From: Candidatus Uhrbacteria bacterium
Lineage (GTDB): Bacteria; Patescibacteriota; Patescibacteriia; UBA9934; GWF2-40-263
DNA length: 8,641 nucleotides
Direction of reading: 5' to 3'
Assembly (NCBI GenBank): GCA_016205995.1
Contig: JACQSJ010000018.1
Span: 1 to 8,641 of the forward strand
The notes beneath the pieces are model-generated. The model was not told the origin of the DNA and did no database searches. It worked only from the letters and a program-made list of their open reading frames with translations. The first letter of the stretch is position 1, and every line of letters begins with the position of its first letter. This document shows, in pieces, positions 6,791-8,641 of the stretch. The translations under genes and the position numbers were made by a program.

Positions 6791-7714
6791 TTATGAGACG
6801 TTTCTTTTCCGCTTTCGAAGGAAGACGACAGAGAGGACTGCCACGATCACCAAGACGAAGTTGATCAGTTCCCAGGGGATCATCCAGAACGACCATGTTC
6901 CCTCAAGGCGGCTATCGGCCCCGTAAGCTATTTGGAGTTCCGCAGTCACAGGACCGATGGCCAGATGGCGGAGCTGGTATCCGGCTCTTTGAAACCAGCT
7001 CATTTCACCTGGTTCATAGGCAACCGTGAACGTGCGCGTCGAACCTGGAAGAACTCGACCCTCTGTTGGGTTGGCATCGAGCTCGACGATTGTCTGATCA
7101 AACAGACCTGTGAAACGGATCTCTCCCTTTGGCGCGAGATGCACATTCCCCTGGTTTTGGATCCGGAAGGAGAAAAGACCAAACGGGTGGGAGGCGTCTT
7201 CCTGCTCGAGGACGAAATCGAGCAACTCGAGCTTTTCAATGGTTTCACCTTCGATGGTTAGGAAGACGAGGATCGCTGTTCTTGCCTCGATTGTTGCCCC
7301 GTTTGTAGACACAACCTCGGAAGGCGCGGTCGATACCGTGATTGCTCCGTAGTAACTTCCCGGAGCGACATCACCGGGAACGACGACCTTAAAAGGAACA
7401 TTGACCTTGGACTGTGCCGGAACCGGAACCTCACGAATCGGGAAATCGATCCATGAGAGGAATTCCGTCTCGGCATTGTTCTCCGGAGTGAACAAAGGGG
7501 TTCCATCCTCATCTCCTGACACGAATGACAGAAGATCGATGAAGTAGATTTGCTCACTCGCTCCCGTGTTGAAGATGGTGAAAGAAGATTCAACCACGTC
7601 TCCAAGAGACGAGGAGAGCTCGATCACGCTTGGGGACACCGCTGCGGCATGGGCAAATAGCGGACTCAACAAGAGAGTGAATGAACAAAGAGTTGATGTA
7701 AGCCAGATCCTCAT
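6791..7714 (-). CDS. WxL-interacting-protein-like (DUF916-type) membrane-anchored surface protein
   Basis: The product is 307 aa. It starts at ATG 7714, one nucleotide after the stop of the preceding gene. A TTG at 7747 would add 11 residues and overlap that gene, so I rejected it. Residues 1-24 form a signal peptide ending AHA-A. Residues 25-155 look like an Ig-like domain: VSPSVIELSSSLGD, a FTIFN strand, then VAPGSYYGAITV, which resembles the DUF916 pattern of a Pro-Gly turn before a small-residue strand. Residues 156-265 form a second beta domain (FRIQNQGNVHLAPKGEI). Residues 280-299 are a transmembrane helix, followed by a basic tail RKRKRNVS. Two Ig-like domains plus a C-terminal helix and basic tail, at about 300-350 aa, is the layout of WxL-interacting proteins, which tether WxL-domain proteins to peptidoglycan in Gram-positives. 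Family assignment is moderate; partner binding is inferred. It could also be a generic Ig-like anchor. Confidence 0.9.
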   Translation of the reverse strand: MRIWLTSTLCSFTLLLSPLFAHAAAVSPSVIELSSSLGDVVESSFTIFNTGASEQIYFIDLLSFVSGDEDGTPLFTPENNAETEFLSWIDFPIREVPVPAQSKVNVPFKVVVPGDVAPGSYYGAITVSTAPSEVVSTNGATIEARTAILVFLTIEGETIEKLELLDFVLEQEDASHPFGLFSFRIQNQGNVHLAPKGEIRFTGLFDQTIVELDANPTEGRVLPGSTRTFTVAYEPGEMSWFQRAGYQLRHLAIGPVTAELQIAYGADSRLEGTWSFWMIPWELINFVLVIVAVLSVVFLRKRKRNVS

Positions 7715-7715
7715 A

Positions 7716-8621
7716 CTAGTAGTTTCCAGAAGCGATGAGGGAAACAAGGTGCGAGTAGTCTCCGCCAGCGGATGCTGCTGCCATAGACGCCTTCAGTGTG
7801 ATGAAGTTACGGCTTTCAAAGATGACACCTGACTCGGTCGCAACGTCGCTGGCCGTGGTCGTGAGTGCTGTATCGGCCGTGTCAAATGTGCTGCTGCTCA
7901 AGGATGTATCCGAGGACCGCGCTCCATACTCCTCCGCGCCGGCCGTCACTGTTCCATCGGAGACATCGTTGATGTCGCTGCTGCCCGATCGGAGGTTCCC
8001 ATCCTCAAAGATCTGGATCACGTATCCGTTATCGTTTGCAGCATTGACTTCAAACGCAACGAGGGTTGTTGCAACAGAAGAGGCCGAGAGATCTCCAATG
8101 GCGACCGAGGTACTTGTGATCGGATATACATAGTCGTTCGTCCCATCTACCGTTGGAACCGTGCCACCGTTTTTCCAGACATCGACGGTAATCGTGCCAG
8201 AGCCTAGTGATGCGACTCTCCCAACCGCAGCGACCTGTGAGGCACCAACGTCCTGCACAACGGCAATCAGGTCGTTGACTGATAAGCCAGACGTGCTGGC
8301 CGTCACCGTCAATCCAGAAAGGGCCGTTGCCGCCCTGCCGGAAGAGGTGTTCTGTGCCCGGACCTCGAATGTAAGGATCTGATCGTCTATGCCGGAGCGA
8401 TAGCCCTGGAGCAGCTGATACGTGGTGCTAGACGCGGAGCCACCAACAACTGCTTCTGTGCTGTCGCGCAGTTGATAGCTGGTCGATGACCCAGTATCAG
8501 AACCACCGGTGTTAACTGTGTCCCACCGTATTTCGAAGTTTGTCGAGCTCATTGCCGCCTGGAGAAAAGGCGCCCAGACAAAAAACCCCACCACTGCAAA
8601 GGTGAAATTTCGGCTACACAT
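7716..8621 (-). CDS. Small secreted beta-rich surface protein, possible partner of the WxLIP-like protein
   Basis: The product is 301 aa from ATG 8621, with a Shine-Dalgarno TAAAGG ending 8 nt upstream. Residues 1-23 are a signal peptide (FAVVGFFVWAPFLQAA) with no lipobox. Residues 24-78 carry paired SSTxxxL repeats (SSTNFEIRWDTVNTGG, SSTSYQLRDS, SSTTYQLLQGYR), a pattern I associate with Patescibacteria secreted proteins. Residues 80-165 form a beta region. Residues 170-301 resemble a WxL-like surface module: an AFEVNAANDNGYVIQI strand pair, a Gly/Ser/Asp loop, and a C-terminal AGGDYSHLVSLIASGNY strand, but without the WxL tripeptides. There are no transmembrane helices beyond the signal, and very few Lys (2). 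It is the first gene visible in the operon and lies 1 nt from the WxLIP-like gene. A role as a surface-layer or pilin-like subunit held by that protein is inferred; no enzyme motif is seen. Confidence 0.88.
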   Translation of the reverse strand: MCSRNFTFAVVGFFVWAPFLQAAMSSTNFEIRWDTVNTGGSDTGSSTSYQLRDSTEAVVGGSASSTTYQLLQGYRSGIDDQILTFEVRAQNTSSGRAATALSGLTVTASTSGLSVNDLIAVVQDVGASQVAAVGRVASLGSGTITVDVWKNGGTVPTVDGTNDYVYPITSTSVAIGDLSASSVATTLVAFEVNAANDNGYVIQIFEDGNLRSGSSDINDVSDGTVTAGAEEYGARSSDTSLSSSTFDTADTALTTTASDVATESGVIFESRNFITLKASMAAASAGGDYSHLVSLIASGNY

Positions 8622-8629
8622 AGGCTAAA

Positions 8630-8635
8630 CCTTTA
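8630..8635 (-). promoter_or_regulatory. Ribosome binding site of the 301-aa surface protein gene
   Basis: On the minus strand TAAAGG lies 8 nt before ATG 8621. It supports this start over the internal Met at residue 24, which would remove the signal peptide. The remaining upstream bases are too few to show a promoter. Confidence 0.6.
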
Positions 8636-8641
8636 CAGAAA

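Noticed and set aside
7715..7747. Extended TTG start for the WxLIP-like gene
   Set aside because: It adds 11 non-hydrophobic residues before the signal peptide and overlaps the preceding gene. ATG 7714 starts directly with the signal peptide and repeats the 1-nt junction seen elsewhere.
1..8641. Recoded genetic code (TGA as Gly), as in some Patescibacteria
   Set aside because: All four frames read through with the standard code, without in-frame TGA. The three visible stops are TAG, TAA and TAA, so nothing calls for recoding, although absence of TGA stops means it is not excluded.

Overview
The window is one strand of a secretion/cell-surface locus. Four genes, all on the minus strand, fill it almost completely. 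They are transcribed from right to left: 8621-7716, 7714-6791, 6775-3362 and 3360 to beyond position 1. Every one starts with a signal peptide. I see no RNA genes, mobile elements, CRISPR arrays, terminators or internal promoters. The promoter must lie to the right of 8641 and the operon end to the left of position 1. There is no gene-free stretch above 300 bases. The largest gap between genes is about 15 nt.

The protein styles suggest an ultra-small bacterium of the Patescibacteria (candidate phyla radiation), possibly an Uhrbacteria-, Magasanikbacteria- or Peregrinibacteria-like lineage of moderate GC. The styles that point there are Ser/Thr/Gly/Val-rich secreted proteins, an N-terminal 'ITYQGR ... 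PYALNADTLDG' module in front of phage-fibre-like repeats, FN3 arrays with E/P-rich stalks, and cytoplasmic carboxypeptidase-regulatory-like domains. This is inference from remembered family style, not from a marker gene. The standard genetic code fits: stops are TAG, TAA and TAA, with no in-frame TGA.

Region by region. 8621-7716 encodes a 301-aa secreted beta-rich protein of a kind common on Patescibacteria surfaces. 7714-6791 encodes a 307-aa membrane-anchored protein with two Ig-like domains, arranged like a WxL-interacting protein (DUF916 type). 6775-3362 encodes an 1137-aa membrane protein. It has an external rod (N-terminal beta domain, three FN3 domains, an acidic Pro/Glu stalk, further beta domains), then three transmembrane segments that leave two related beta-sandwich domains on the cytoplasmic side. 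3360-1 encodes at least 1120 aa of a very acidic, lysine-poor, repeat-built secreted fibre or adhesin cut off by the window edge.

Two of the three junctions are separated by exactly one nucleotide (TAG-T-ATG and TAA-T-ATG). At the last junction the strong Shine-Dalgarno of the fibre gene sits inside a small hairpin within the previous gene's 3' end. The simplest reading is a translationally coupled operon that makes a surface appendage or adhesion complex: small surface subunit, interacting/anchoring protein, membrane scaffold and long fibre. The assembly itself is inference; the architecture is seen directly.
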